64,000 nucleotides of DNA from Acanthornis magna (Eukaryota; Chordata; Aves; Passeriformes; Acanthizidae): assembly GCA_036785705.1 (NCBI GenBank), contig JAWUZG010001059.1, positions 1 to 64,000 on the forward strand, given 5' to 3'. Under the pieces are notes generated by a model. It was given only the letters and a program-made list of their open reading frames with translations. It searched no databases and was not told where the DNA came from. The position numbers and the translations under genes were made by a program. Shown in pieces: positions 48,770 to 61,992 of the stretch; within the stretch, counting starts at the first letter, position 1; the number at the start of each line of letters is the position of its first letter.

Positions 48770-49159
48770 CTTGGGGGGGCCTCGACCTGAAGGGGCAGGG
48801 GGGTAGGCGTGCGGGGTGATGGGGCGGCGGGGGGGGGGGGTGGGTAGGAGCTCCTCCACCTGGCGAGTAGAAAGCAGTATAAACCACTCCGGACTGGGGC
48901 AGGTGGGGAAAATTCAGAGTCACAAGGAGCCACCGGCAGAGAGGCAGCGGAGAGCCGGGAGCGACGGCTGACGCTGCGGCGCGGGAGAAGTTCCCGCCTC
49001 AGCTGAACTCCCTCCTCGTTGATTGACAAGTGGGGGCCGGCTCGCGCCCAAACGGCGGGCGGGGAAAAGTCCCCTCAGGGATTGGCTGGGCGGGGCGGGG
49101 GCAGGGCGCGAGCTCTTCCCGCCTCAGCCCAAGTCCCCTCAGGGACTGGCTGGGCGGGT
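48770..49159. promoter_or_regulatory. CpG-rich promoter-like block, copy 7
   Basis: Same motifs as copy 1; uninterrupted 12-G run. Confidence 0.5.
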
Positions 49160-49951
49160 ACCCAAAACGATTGAAAAAGGGCCGAAACCTCCTGGAAATG
49201 TCAACAAAACTGAGGAAAATGGCATAAATTTGAATAAGTAGGAAAGATTTAAGGCTATCTTGAAGTTACATTGAAGCAATGGAGGGTGGGAAAGGCAGAT
49301 TGTGCACAAAAATGTGTCAAAACCAAGGAAAAGCTCCAAAAGCCCTTCAAAAATCCCCTGAAATTAAGTAGAACTGAGTAGAAACATTATAAATACGAAT
49401 AAATAAAAAGAAATTAAAGGCCTATTTGGCATATATTAAATGGGGAGGTGTAAAATGGGACTTTGGGTGCTAAAATGTCACAAGGAAGCGCTACAAACCC
49501 CCAAGCACCAAATTGCCCTCATGCCTGGACTGGCTGCCCAGCAGCTCGAGTAGAAGAGTCCTCGACTTGCTCAGGGAAGCAGCAGCAGCCCTCCTGCTGA
49601 GGCACAGCCTGTGGAGAAAGGGGACAGTGGCCCCAGTGTGTGCTTGGGCTATCAGAGCTGGGTTGATAAATCCTGTCAGAAGTCTCTCTACTACGCCTGT
49701 GATGGCTGAGGGTATGTGGGAAGGCTTTGCCAGCCATGAACTGGACTTGTGTATCATCTGAGCTATGTTCAGGGTCATTCTGGGAGCCTCTTCCTTTCCC
49801 CTTCCCCAAGGGCAGAGTGTTGGTGAGGGCTGGACTTGGAGGCTGTGTCTGCCCCGACAGCCGCTACCGTGGGGCTGCAGATGCTCCTGCCAGCGCGGGC
49901 TTGTCTGAGCCGGTCCTCGTGCCTCAGTCACAGCTGGCCTGAGACCGACAG

Positions 49952-50161
49952 CACTGGCAGAACTACACTGAGAGCTGTGCAAGGAGCAGGCAGGAGCTGT
50001 CAGACCTTCACCAGGAGCACAGCTTTGCGGCTGTGCTCAAGGAGCCCAAAGCTGCTGTGCTGGAAGCAGGGATTCGAAGCTGCATCACTCTCTGCACCTT
50101 CACTTGGCAGTGACATCCCTGGACCGTCAGTCTCTGCAGAGACAGGCCCTGGAGAAGGCAG
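49952..50161 (+). pseudogene. Plus-strand coiled-coil exon relic, copy 7
   Basis: Same break as copy 1. Confidence 0.5.
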
Positions 50162-51519
50162 GTGCAGCTCTTCTCTTCCCCCGCGGAGGATTTGTGCCCT
50201 GCTCAGAAACCAGTTCCCATCCAATGGGGCACAAAAATCTTCCCGAGGACACGGACCAATGCTCTTTAAGATGAGGGTGAAAAATACCTGCCAAAACTTT
50301 CCCAAGCAGCCCCATTTGGTTCTTGAAGATCTGTTCCAAGCAAGGAATGTTTGATGTAAGAGCAAGACTTTTCTTCTGCCTACAAGACCTATTGATATAT
50401 TGCCAAATAGAGAGCAGAGAAAAAAAAATACACTCGTGGCTGTCTCCGGATCCTTAATCTATTTGATGAGCCTTAAACACTGCGACTCAGCATTTCTCTG
50501 TAGCAATTTGAAAGGACCCTGAAACACCATTTTGCCTCTTTGTGTGGCTGTTCTAAACGCAACGCTTTACTTTCCATGAACGTTTGTAAGCACCAAGAAC
50601 CTTTTGAGGATTTTTTCGTCCATCTCCCCTTTGACAGGGAAGACAGAAGAACTCCTGCGACTCAGGAACTAAGCGCATCCCTAAAGAGAATGCTGAGCCT
50701 TAAAACCGATGCTGTCTGGAGCAGCAACTTTGAACTCATGGTATGAGCCAGGTCCCTGCCCAGCTGCCCAGCAGCAGGGCTGTGGGGACGCAGGGGTGGC
50801 GGTGCAGCTGCCGGGGCCAGCTGGGAGCTGGGATGGGGGCAGAGCCAGGGGAGGGCCTCTCCAACAGCCCCTGGAATGTTGGGCTTTGCACCCTAGCAAC
50901 CGTCAACCGCCCGTGGAATGTTGGTGATGTTCTGCCCTCGCTCCAAAACTCTGCTCAGTTTAGTCCATCGCTCTGCTCACCTGCTCCATATTCCTTTCCA
51001 CTCCAAATCCAACCCACCACGTGATGCCTCCCCTTGCGTGGGCACGGCAGAAGCTTTGGGCAAGGAGCTGATCTGAACAGCAAGCTCCTGCGCAGCCAGC
51101 CCACGGGCAGGGAGCAAACTCTCCCTCTGCCAAACTTCCGAGCATTCCACACAGGAGCAGAGCACAATGTGGGCAACAAAGCCCAGTGGCAGAATGAGCC
51201 TTCAAGCACTGCTGAGGCCTTGAAACTCCTCCAACTCTTCTTTGCTGACACCACAGCCTTGTGGCTGCGGGGCTGGCTGCCGGCAGAGAGGCAGCTGCTC
51301 CCGCCTCCTCTCGCTTTGCAGCGGACACAGGCACAGCAGCTCCGGCACGGAGCTCTCTGTCCGCGCGGGAGCGGAGGTGATGCCAGCCCTGGGAGCAGCG
51401 CTCAGGGCTCACCTGGCCTGGGCAACACAGCTCGGCTCACAGCTGCTCCTCTGCTTTCTGACAGACATGTGCTTTGCCAAGGGCTGTGTTCCTCCCACCA
51501 AGGAGGAGTCTGTTCTCAC

Positions 51520-51633
51520 CTGTCCAGAAGTCAACCTGCTGTGCTGGGCAGACTGGGGGACATCCAACCTCATGCTGTCCGAGATGTCAAATGTCCCAAA
51601 TATTTTCTTGACACTCCTCCCTTCTTGTTGCAC
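51520..51633 (-). CDS. Candidate exon E5, copy 7
   Basis: Same frame and splice signals as copy 1, including the T in the pyrimidine run. Confidence 0.27.
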
Positions 51634-52025
51634 CTGCACGTTGGATAGGAGAAAAGGTTAGAGAAACCTGTCCGCAAACACGGAGCAAAAGGACCTCTGG
51701 ACATGCAGGCAAGGACATCTCTGCTCAGAGACCCTGAATTGCTGCAGACAACACTGGGGCCAAAAAGCTCTTGCTGGGGGCTGCGCAAGAGAGGCCAGTG
51801 CGTGTCTGGAGACACGGGGCCAGGGAGGGAGGCAGCGGAGCGCAGGTGCCTTTGTGAAAGCCATGGGCTGCCACAAGGGAGAGAACAAAGCAAGGGTTGC
51901 GCCCACAGCAGGGACAGGGAGAGGGAAGGAAACAAGCAGAGGACTCCAAAGCGCTGCCTGGGCAAACGCGTGTCGTGTTGCAGAGGAGCCCGAGGCTTTG
52001 CAGAGGCAGCAAAAGCCCACTTTAC

Positions 52026-52166
52026 CTGCTCGCCAGCTCTCCGGGGCTTAGTGTTTAATTCAGCCTTCTCTTTCATGTCCTTTGGTGATGTTGCACCCCA
52101 ATCCTGCAGACATTCCGCGCCTTTCCTTGAGTGCTCTGACAGCCACTTCCCTTCTGCTCCAACAGC
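52026..52166 (-). CDS. Candidate exon E4, copy 7
   Basis: Same open frame and splice signals as copy 1. Confidence 0.35.
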
Positions 52167-52682
52167 CTGCTGAGTATTCAGAGAGATGAGTCCCCTATTT
52201 TAAACACCGCAAGAGCTGTCCCTGAGAAATCTCTGTCCCGGGAACCATTCTCAAAGCACCAGCAGGGCAGCTGCTGTTCAGCCCTCGGTCCAAAACTCTG
52301 CTCAGTTTAGTCCATTGCTCTGCTCACCTGCTCCATTCCTCTCCCTGCCAAATCCAACCCCCCACGTGTTGCCTCCCCTTGCGTGGGTACGGCAGAAGCA
52401 GCTCCCCATGGCCAGCTTCGGGCCAGGAGCTGATTTGAACAGCAAGCTCCTGAGCTGTGTCAGCTGTTACGGGCGTGCCCCGGATCATTCTGGCTGTCAA
52501 TGGTCTCTGTCTCTGCCTGGAGCCAGGCACACAGACATGGCTGCTGCTTGCAGCCTGGGCTGCTTTTCCTAAGAGGGCCTGGACTTTCAGGGACATACAT
52601 TCATTCCCACCCCTTTCTGGGAACCATCATTGGAATCATTGAGAGACGTTGCAGTGGACTGAAGAGCAATGCCAGTGCCTAC

Positions 52683-52949
52683 CTTGAGAAATGCCTTTCC
52701 CTTCAGGACGTCCAAGTGCTTCTTCAGATGCCCATTGGAAGTTTCACTCTTAGTCAGGGCAGCACTCAGGACCTGAGCTTTCCCTCTCCATTCCTTCACA
52801 GCAGCACCATGCTCCAGCTCTTCTTGCATGCCTTCCCTCTCCACTTCCAAGTGCTGGGGTCCTTCCTTCTTTTTTTGAACATCAGGTGCATGCATTTTGT
52901 TTTCCTTTTCCAGATTTCTCATCTGCCCCAGGTACAATTCCCATTCATG
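52683..52949 (-). CDS. Exon E3, copy 7: open, Arg-to-His change
   Basis: Reads SNGHLKK instead of SNGRLKK because of one C-to-T (plus strand) at a CpG near 52729; otherwise as copy 2. Confidence 0.7.
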
Positions 52950-54092
52950 CTGCCAAAACAAGGCAGAAAAAGGGTCACTCATTCCAGCTCTGGGTTTGCT
53001 TTCCATCCCAGATCTGGACTCCTGCCCCAGGGGCTGGCACAGACTGCCCCTCTCTCCCTGCCTCTCGGGATGCTGCAGACCTTTGCTGGGCCCCCCCTGC
53101 CTTGACACAGTGTCTTTCCCAGCTCACCCAGCCCATCTCAGCATCCTTTCTGCTCTTCCCCGACCTCTTGCAGCTCCACTCGAGTGCTCCTTTGGGGAGG
53201 AGCTGCCAAAACTGCAGACAGCATTTCAATCCTCCCTAAGCACGATTTAGGCAGCGCCGTGAGGATGTGCTCCCCATCAGGGAGAAAGGGAAGAGTAAAC
53301 AAACTCGACATTTCATTCCCTGCGTTTGGAGTAACAGGAGTGGTTTTCAACCTCTCCTGTGTGGAGTTTCCCTGGCTCCATCCCCGAGAGCCCCACTGTC
53401 CTCTCTTGAAGCAGCAATGGCCAGATCAGTCTGTCATTCTCTGCTGGCACTCAGGACAAGTTCTCCCCTTGCAGGGACACGTCCTTATCTGGATCAGCAC
53501 TTTGCTTTTCTCTCTTTTCTCCCCACTGGCTGCTCTCAGATGGCCAAGGCCAAACACCTTTCTATTAACAGAAAACTTGGTCTTCTCCCCCCTTGTCCCA
53601 GGGCCAGATATTTAGAAATCTGAACATGGGTTTGGACACGAGGAATTGCCCAAACCATGCAATGGCCATAAAGACAAGTGTGGACATTGAGAACTAAAGC
53701 CACTCGGGAACAAAACTCCAGCATGGAGGAAAATCAGCAGCCTCAACCCTAACTGGGCTTGACAGGATGACGTCATGTTTCCCTCCTTCTTCAGAAGAAT
53801 GCAATCAGAAAATCTAAACTGGAAGAAGGTGCTCCTTAGAAACATTAACACAAGGTCTAAACATAGGTAAGAAATGGCCCTTTGTGGCATCAGTTGGGAC
53901 CCAGGAGAAAATGGAGGAAACATCGGAGGCAGCAGCAGACACCAGATCCAGCCTTGGCCTCAGGGTGCAGCAGCAGCCCCGGGCAGGACACGGCAGCAGT
54001 GGAGGCTGCTGGGAGCAGACAGCAGTCGGGGCCTCCAAGCCGAAGGTGGTGTTGCGTGCCCCCGGAGAAGAGGATGCCAGGGCACAGGCTAC

Positions 54093-54252
54093 CTGCATGT
54101 TGAGCTCTTGCAGTTCCCTTCTGTGCTCGGAGTGGAGCAGCTTGGCCTCCTGAAGAGCAGAATGAAGGTGACGCACCTGGTTATTCAGCACCAGCTTCTT
54201 CTCTTCTTCTGTTCTGAGGCACAGATCCTTTTCCTCCAGAGACAGAATCAGC
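54093..54252 (-). CDS. Exon E2 downstream of E1 copy 8
   Basis: Intact, in phase with the open E1 at 55438-55718. Confidence 0.72.
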
Positions 54253-55437
54253 CTAGAAGAGAAGCATGCAATTCATTACTAAATGGTGCCGCATTTTATA
54301 AACTCGGAGCACTTGCACCACCTCAGGGAAAACTGCTCTGTCTGATGGAGTTTGTCTAAACAACTTGGCTGTTTGTTGCCCCTGCGCTCACAGCCCAGCA
54401 TGTGCCCACTCTGCTTTTATTCATGAAAGAATGGGGAGTTCCTGCCTACACGACCTGCCTTCTTCTTAAGGTGGGAATGTGAATACAGACCTAACAAAGC
54501 CTTGCAGTGAAGACAGTAGGGGAGAGGAACAATTCTCTTCTGACTAACCAGGCTCCAAGGGCAGAAGCTTTGGTCAACACGGAAGAGACATTTTCCTTGC
54601 CCCATCTTGTATATCCAGGTAGGAAAATCAGCACCCGACAGCCAGGGGATCTCTGGCAAGTTCCCTAAGATTTACCAGCACCCATCCTTCTTTCAGCTGG
54701 AGAGAAACAAAGGCCAACAGCAGAAGTGGCGACAGAGGCTTGGAGCACAACCTGATGGAAGATGCAGAAACCTCCAGGCGAGCAAGAGTGCCCTGCCCTT
54801 TCTTTCTCTTCTGCTTGCAAGAAGAATCCTGCAACACTGAAGAGTGGCAGGACTTGAGCAGCTGGAGGAGCCCCCTAACCTTGGTCTTGTTTCTTGCATT
54901 CTATGCACAGTCAGTAATGCCTGTGCACTGTGGAGGCTGGCAGGGACCCTGCTCGACCCTTTCCAGGCACCCAGGGCCATTGGATGAGGAACGATGCAAC
55001 AGAGACCTTCTTGTTTCTTGGCTGCCTCCGAGGAGAATCTGCCTTAGATCAGAAATCAGGGCCTTAAGATGGTTCTGCCAAGCAAAGGCATCACGATGCC
55101 AGAGCTGATCCGGATCTCAAAAACTTCAGGGACCCAAGGTGGAGCTGATGGATGTGTCCAGCCCCTTACGTTGCAGCTGGGACAGTGTTAACACACCCAC
55201 CTAACAACACAACACCTCCCCAGAGGGAAAGAGCTACCCCAAAAGCCTTTGTCTTCGGAGAAAACTGTATCGGAAGGCTTAAAAAAGAAGAAAATGAAAC
55301 ACAACATCCAGAAAACGAGACGTACCTGCAGGGAGAGTTCAGAACTCTGCCACTTAGGAAATGCTGCCAGAGCCCCTGGCAGGTGCAAAGAGGGAATCCG
55401 TTCCTCACAATGCAGAGTCCCACAGGCTTTCATTTAC

Positions 55438-55718
55438 CTGGCGTTTTCCCTCTCTAGGGCGTTCAAGGAAGTCTGACATTCTGAATTTTGGCGCGCTACA
55501 TCTTCCCATTGATTCCTTTCCCTGTCCAGCTTCTGCAGTTTCCCTTGCAGCTCCTTGTTCTGATTTTCTGCCTCCTCCAGCATCTTCCAGATATGCTGCA
55601 CCTCCAGCGCTTTCTGAACGGACTGCTCCTGGGCATCCCTCACATCTTGCTGAGCTCTCTGGACAATGGTTTCCTGCCACTCCCTGGAGGCTGCCAGCTG
55701 AGATGTCAACTCTCCCAC
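55438..55718 (-). CDS. Exon E1, copy 8: open, Val allele
   Basis: Open and spliceable, with LEVQHIW as in copies 3 and 9. Confidence 0.72.
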
Positions 55719-56509
55719 CTCAAGTCAAAGAGAACAAAGCAGTCAGAGGCTACAGCCACAGCCTGTCACTGTCAGCCACAGCAGAGGCTGTGAGGAATGG
55801 CAGAGGCCAACTTTGCATTCCTCCCTGTTCTGAGAGGACCAGATTTGCAATGGATATGGACAAATTATTTCAAAACTCAAGTGGCTCATGAAGGCCACCC
55901 GAAAAAGCTCCGCACAACCAAGGCTAGCAGGAAGAGGCCGGCAGAAATCCGTGCTGATGGTTGTCCAAGGCCTTGGGTCCATTGGCCCTACGGATATTGG
56001 CATTTGGGCACTGCTCCTGCCAAGGCCTCTTGGATATTGGCCCTGCAGCCACCAGTAGGCCCCAGTGTAAACCAGCAAGTGCCTGCCTCCCTTGCAGCCC
56101 TAATGTCTCCCTGCATCTTCCAGTAATGCCCAGTATAAACCAGGACTGACCAGTATAGATCGGCAACCATCCCCCTATCAGCCCAAAAGCCTTCTTGCAC
56201 TCACCAGCATGGCCCACTACAAACCTGTAGGGACCAGGAAGGCCCAGCAACCATGCCCCTTTTCCAGCCCGAAAACCAGCCTGCACCCACTAACAGAAAC
56301 TAGTATGCATCTGCATCCATCCCCCTTCCCAGCTCTAGACGCCCATACAGACACCAGTGTGAATCAGTAACCACCCACCTACCAGGCATCAATCACCCTT
56401 CCCCGAGCCCAGTAAACTGGTATGGTCCAGTATGAACCAATATACAATGTCCCTTTCCCCTCTAAGCCCCGTGCAGCCACCAGGATGGACCAGTCCAGCC
56501 CAGAGCTCA

Positions 56510-56899
56510 CTTGGGGGGGCCTCGACCTGAAGGGGCAGGGGGGTAGGCGTGCGGGGTGATGGGGCGGCGGGGGGGGGCGGTGGGTAGGAGCTCCTCCACC
56601 TGGCGAGTAGAAAGCAGTATAAACCACTCCGGACTGGGGCAGGTGGGGAAAATTCAGAGTCACAAGGAGCCACCGGCAGAGAGGCAGCGGAGAGCCGGGA
56701 GCGACGGCTGACGCTGCGGCGCGGGAGAAGTTCCCGCCTCAGCTGAACTCCCTCCTCGTTGATTGACAAGTGGGGGCCGGCTCGCGCCCAAACGGCGGGC
56801 GGGGAAAAGTCCCCTCAGGGATTGGCTGGGCGGGGCGGGGGCAGGGCGCGAGCTCTTCCCGCCTCAGCCCAAGTCCCCTCAGGGACTGGCTGGGCGGGT
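56510..56899. promoter_or_regulatory. CpG-rich promoter-like block, copy 8
   Basis: Same motifs as copy 1; the G-run is interrupted by C, as in copy 3. Confidence 0.5.
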
Positions 56900-57691
56900 A
56901 CCCAAAACGATTAAAAAAGGGCCGAAACCTCCTGGAAATGTCAACAAAACTGAGGAAAATGGCATAAATTTGAATAAGTAGGAAAGATTTAAGGCTATCT
57001 TGAAGTTACATTGAAGCAATGGAGGGTGGGAAAGGCAGATTGTGCACAAAAATGTGTCAAAACCAAGGAAAAGCTCCAAAAGCCCTTCAAAAATCCCCTG
57101 AAATTAAGTAGAACTGAGTAGAAACATTATAAATACGAATAAATAAAAAGAAATTAAAGGCCTATTTGGCATATATTAAATGGGGAGGTGTAAAATGGGA
57201 CTTTGGGTGCTAAAATGTCACAAGGAAGCGCTACAAACCCCCAAGCACCAAATTGCCCTCATGCCTGGACTGGCTGCCCAGCAGCTCGAGTAGAAGAGTC
57301 CTCGACTTGCTCAGGGAAGCAGCAGCAGCCCTCCTGCTGAGGCACAGCCTGTGGAGAAAGGGGACAGTGGCCCCAGTGTGTGCTTGGGCTATCAGAGCTG
57401 GGTTGATAAATCCTGTCAGAAGTCTCTCTACTACGCCTGTGATGGCTGAGGGTATGTGGGAAGGCTTTGCCAGCCATGAACTGGACTTGTGTATCATCTG
57501 AGCTATGTTCAGGGTCATTCTGGGAGCCTCTTCCTTTCCCCTTCCCCAAGGGCAGAGTGTTGGTGAGGGCTGGACTTGGAGGCTGTGTCTGCCCCGACAG
57601 CCGCTACCGTGGGGCTGCAGATGCTCCTGCCAGCGCGGGCTTGTCTGAGCCGGTCCTCGTGCCTCAGTCACAGCTGGCCTGAGACCGACAG

Positions 57692-57901
57692 CACTGGCAG
57701 AACTACACTGAGAGCTGTGCAAGGAGCAGGCAGGAGCTGTCAGACCTTCACCAGGAGCACAGCTTTGCGGCTGTGCTCAAGGAGCCCAAAGCTGCTGTGC
57801 TGGAAGCAGGGATTCGAAGCTGCATCACTCTCTGCACCTTCACTTGGCAGTGACATCCCTGGACCGTCAGTCTCTGCAGAGACAGGCCCTGGAGAAGGCA
57901 G
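57692..57901 (+). pseudogene. Plus-strand coiled-coil exon relic, copy 8
   Basis: Same break as copy 1, so the frameshift predates amplification of the array. Confidence 0.5.
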
Positions 57902-59259
57902 GTGCAGCTCTTCTCTTCCCCCGCGGAGGATTTGTGCCCTGCTCAGAAACCAGTTCCCATCCAATGGGGCACAAAAATCTTCCCGAGGACACGGACCAAT
58001 GCTCTTTAAGATGAGGGTGAAAAATACCTGCCAAAACTTTCCCAAGCAGCCCCATTTGGTTCTTGAAGATCTGTTCCAAGCAAGGAATGTTTGATGTAAG
58101 AGCAAGACTTTTCTTCTGCCTACAAGACCTATTGATATATTGCCAAATAGAGAGCAGAGAAAAAAAAATACACTCGTGGCTGTCTCCGGATCCTTAATCT
58201 ATTTGATGAGCCTTAAACACTGCGACTCAGCATTTCTCTGTAGCAATTTGAAAGGACCCTGAAACACCATTTTGCCTCTTTGTGTGGCTGTTCTAAACGC
58301 AACGCTTTACTTTCCATGAACGTTTGTAAGCACCAAGAACCTTTTGAGGATTTTTTCGTCCATCTCCCCTTTGACAGGGAAGACAGAAGAACTCCTGCGA
58401 CTCAGGAACTAAGCACATCCCTAAAGAGAATGCTGAGCCTTAAAACCGATGCTGTCTGGAGCAGCAACTTTGAACTCATGGTATGAGCCAGGTCCCTGCC
58501 CAGCTGCCCAGCAGCAGGGCTGTGGGGACGCAGGGGTGGCGGTGCAGCTGCCGGGGCCAGCTGGGAGCTGGGATGGGGGCAGAGCCAGGGGAGGGCCTCT
58601 CCAACAGCCCCTGGAATGTTGGGCTTTGCACCCTAGCAACCGTCAACCGCCCGTGGAATGTTGGTGATGTTCTGCCCTCGCTCCAAAACTCTGCTCAGTT
58701 TAGTCCATCGCTCTGCTCACCTGCTCCATATTCCTTTCCACTCCAAATCCAACCCACCACGTGATGCCTCCCCTTGCGTGGGCACGGCAGAAGCTTTGGG
58801 CAAGGAGCTGATCTGAACAGCAAGCTCCTGCGCAGCCAGCCCACGGGCAGGGAGCAAACTCTCCCTCTGCCAAACTTCCGAGCATTCCACACAGGAGCAG
58901 AGCACAATGTGGGCAACAAAGCCCAGTGGCAGAATGAGCCTTCAAGCACTGCTGAGGCCTTGAAACTCCTCCAACTCTTCTTTGCTGACACCACAGCCTT
59001 GTGGCTGCGGGGCTGGCTGCCGGCAGAGAGGCAGCTGCTCCCGCCTCCTCTCGCTTTGCAGCGGACACAGGCACAGCAGCTCCGGCACGGAGCTCTCTGT
59101 CCGCGCGGGAGCGGAGGTGATGCCAGCCCTGGGAGCAGCGCTCAGGGCTCACCTGGCCTGGGCAACACAGCTCGGCTCACAGCTGCTCCTCTGCTTTCTG
59201 ACAGACATGTGCTTTGCCAAGGGCTGTGTTCCTCCCACCAAGGAGGAGTCTGTTCTCAC

Positions 59260-59373
59260 CTGTCCAGAAGTCAACCTGCTGTGCTGGGCAGACTGGGGGA
59301 CATCCAACCTCATGCTGTCCGAGATGTCAAATGTCCCAAATATTTTCTTGACACTCCTCCCTTCTTGTTGCAC
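59260..59373 (-). CDS. Candidate exon E5, copy 8
   Basis: Same frame and splice signals as copy 1. Confidence 0.27.
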
Positions 59374-59765
59374 CTGCACGTTGGATGGGAGAAAAGGTTA
59401 GAGAAACCTGTCCGCAAACACGGAGCAAAAGGACCTCTGGACATGCAGGCAAGGACATCTCTGCTCAGAGACCCTGAATTGCTGCAGACAACACTGGGGC
59501 CAAAAAGCTCTTGCTGGGGGCTGCGCAAGAGAGGCCAGTGCGTGTCTGGAGACACGGGGCCAGGGAGGGAGGCAGCGGAGCGCAGGTGCCTTTGTGAAAG
59601 CCATGGGCTGCCACAAGGGAGAGAACAAAGCAAGGGTTGCGCCCACAGCAGGGACAGGGAGAGGGAAGGAAACAAGCAGAGGACTCCAAAGCGCTGCCTG
59701 GGCAAACGCGTGTCGTGTTGCAGAGGAGCCCGAGGCTTTGCAGAGGCAGCAAAAGCCCACTTTAC

Positions 59766-59906
59766 CTGCTCGCCAGCTCTCCGGGGCTTAGTGTTTAATT
59801 CAGCCTTCTCTTTCATGTCCTTTGGTGATGTTGCACCCCAATCCTGCAGACATTCCGCGCCTTTCCTTGAGTGCTCTGACAGCCACTTCCCTTCTGCTCC
59901 AACAGC
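59766..59906 (-). CDS. Candidate exon E4, copy 8
   Basis: Same open frame and splice signals as copy 1. Confidence 0.35.
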
Positions 59907-60422
59907 CTGCTGAGTATTCAGAGAGATGAGTCCCCTATTTTAAACACCGCAAGAGCTGTCCCTGAGAAATCTCTGTCCCGGGAACCATTCTCAAAGCACC
60001 AGCAGGGCAGCTGCTGTTCAGCCCTCGGTCCAAAACTCTGCTCAGTTTAGTCCATTGCTCTGCTCACCTGCTCCATTCCTCTCCCTGCCAAATCCAACCC
60101 CCCACGTGTTGCCTCCCCTTGCGTGGGTACGGCAGAAGCAGCTCCCCATGGCCAGCTTCGGGCCAGGAGCTGATTTGAACAGCAAGCTCCTGAGCTGTGT
60201 CAGCTGTTACGGGCGTGCCCCGGATCATTCTGGCTGTCAATGGTCTCTGTCTCTGCCTGGAGCCAGGCACACAGACATGGCTGCTGCTTGCAGCCTGGGC
60301 TGCTTTTCCTAAGAGGGCCTGGACTTTCAGGGACATACATTCATTCCCACCCCTTTCTGGGAACCATCATTGGAATCATTGAGAGACGTTGCAGTGGACT
60401 GAAGAGCAATGCCAGTGCCTAC

Positions 60423-60689
60423 CTTGAGAAATGCCTTTCCCTTCAGGACGTCCAAGTGCTTCTTCAGACGCCCATTGGAAGTTTCACTCTTAGTCAGGGC
60501 AGCACTCAGGACCTGAGCTTTCCCTCTCCATTCCTTCACAGCAGCACCATGCTCCAGCTCTTCTTGCATGCCTTCCCTCTCCACTTCCAAGTGCTGGGGT
60601 CCTTCCTTCTTTTTTTGAACATCAGGTGCATGCATTTTGTTTTCCTTTTCCAGATTTCTCATCTGCCCCAGGTACAATTCCCATTCATG
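60423..60689 (-). CDS. Exon E3, copy 8: open
   Basis: Translation as in copy 2, with both splice sites present. Confidence 0.7.
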
Positions 60690-61832
60690 CTGCCAAAACA
60701 AGGCAGAAAAAGGGTCACTCATTCCAGCTCTGGGTTTGCTTTCCATCCCAGATCTGGACTCCTGCCCCAGGGGCTGGCACAGACTGCCCCTCTCTCCCTG
60801 CCTCTCGGGATGCTGCAGACCTTTGCTGGGCCCCCCCTGCCTTGACACAGTGTCTTTCCCAGCTCACCCAGCCCATCTCAGCATCCTTTCTGCTCTTCCC
60901 CGACCTCTTGCAGCTCCACTCGAGTGCTCCTTTGGGGAGGAGCTGCCAAAACTGCAGACAGCATTTCAATCCTCCCTAAGCACGATTTAGGCAGCGCCGT
61001 GAGGATGTGCTCCCCATCAGGGAGAAAGGGAAGAGTAAACAAACTCGACATTTCATTCCCTGCGTTTGGAGTAACAGGAGTGGTTTTCAACCTCTCCTGT
61101 GTGGAGTTTCCCTGGCTCCATCCCCGAGAGCCCCACTGTCCTCTCTTGAAGCAGCAATGGCCAGATCAGTCTGTCATTCTCTGCTGGCACTCAGGACAAG
61201 TTCTCCCCTTGCAGGGACACGTCCTTATCTGGATCAGCACTTTGCTTTTCTCTCTTTTCTCCCCACTGGCTGCTCTCAGATGGCCAAGGCCAAACACCTT
61301 TCTATTAACAGAAAACTTGGTCTTCTCCCCCCTTGTCCCAGGGCCAGATATTTAGAAATCTGAACATGGGTTTGGACACGAGGAATTGCCCAAACCATGC
61401 AATGGCCATAAAGACAAGTGTGGACATTGAGAACTAAAGCCACTCGGGAACAAAACTCCAGCATGGAGGAAAATCAGCAGCCTCAACCCTAACTGGGCTT
61501 GACAGGATGACGTCATGTTTCCCTCCTTCTTCAGAAGAATGCAATCAGAAAATCTAAACTGGAAGAAGGTGCTCCTTAGAAACATTAACACAAGGTCTAA
61601 ACATAGGTAAGAAATGGCCCTTTGTGGCATCAGTTGGGACCCAGGAGAAAATGGAGGAAACATCGGAGGCAGCAGCAGACACCAGATCCAGCCTTGGCCT
61701 CAGGGTGCAGCAGCAGCCCCGGGCAGGACACGGCAGCAGTGGAGGCTGCTGGGAGCAGACAGCAGTCGGGGCCTCCAAGCCGAAGGTGGTGTTGCGTGCC
61801 CCCGGAGAAGAGGATGCCAGGGCACAGGCTAC

Positions 61833-61992
61833 CTGCATGTTGAGCTCTTGCAGTTCCCTTCTGTGCTCGGAGTGGAGCAGCTTGGCCTCCTGAAGAGCAG
61901 AATGAAGGTGACGCACCTGGTTATTCAGCACCAGCTTCTTCTCTTCTTCTGTTCTGAGGCACAGATCCTTTTCCTCCAGAGACAGAATCAGC
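61833..61992 (-). CDS. Exon E2 downstream of E1 copy 9
   Basis: Intact, in phase with the open E1 at 63178-63458. Confidence 0.72.

Larger units (their letters stand above)
46445..54185. repeat. Array unit, copy 7 (7741 bp)
   Basis: Nearly identical to copies 5 and 6. It shares the TAG at about 51646 with copy 1, and has a private C-to-T near 52729 that changes Arg to His in E3. E1 to E3 are open. Confidence 0.98.
54186..61925. repeat. Array unit, copy 8 (7740 bp)
   Basis: It has the six-A run near 55281, the C-to-T near 54917 (both shared with copies 3 and 9), and the C-interrupted G-run (shared with copy 3). A private G-to-A lies near 56913 and another near 58415. E1 to E3 are open. Confidence 0.98.
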
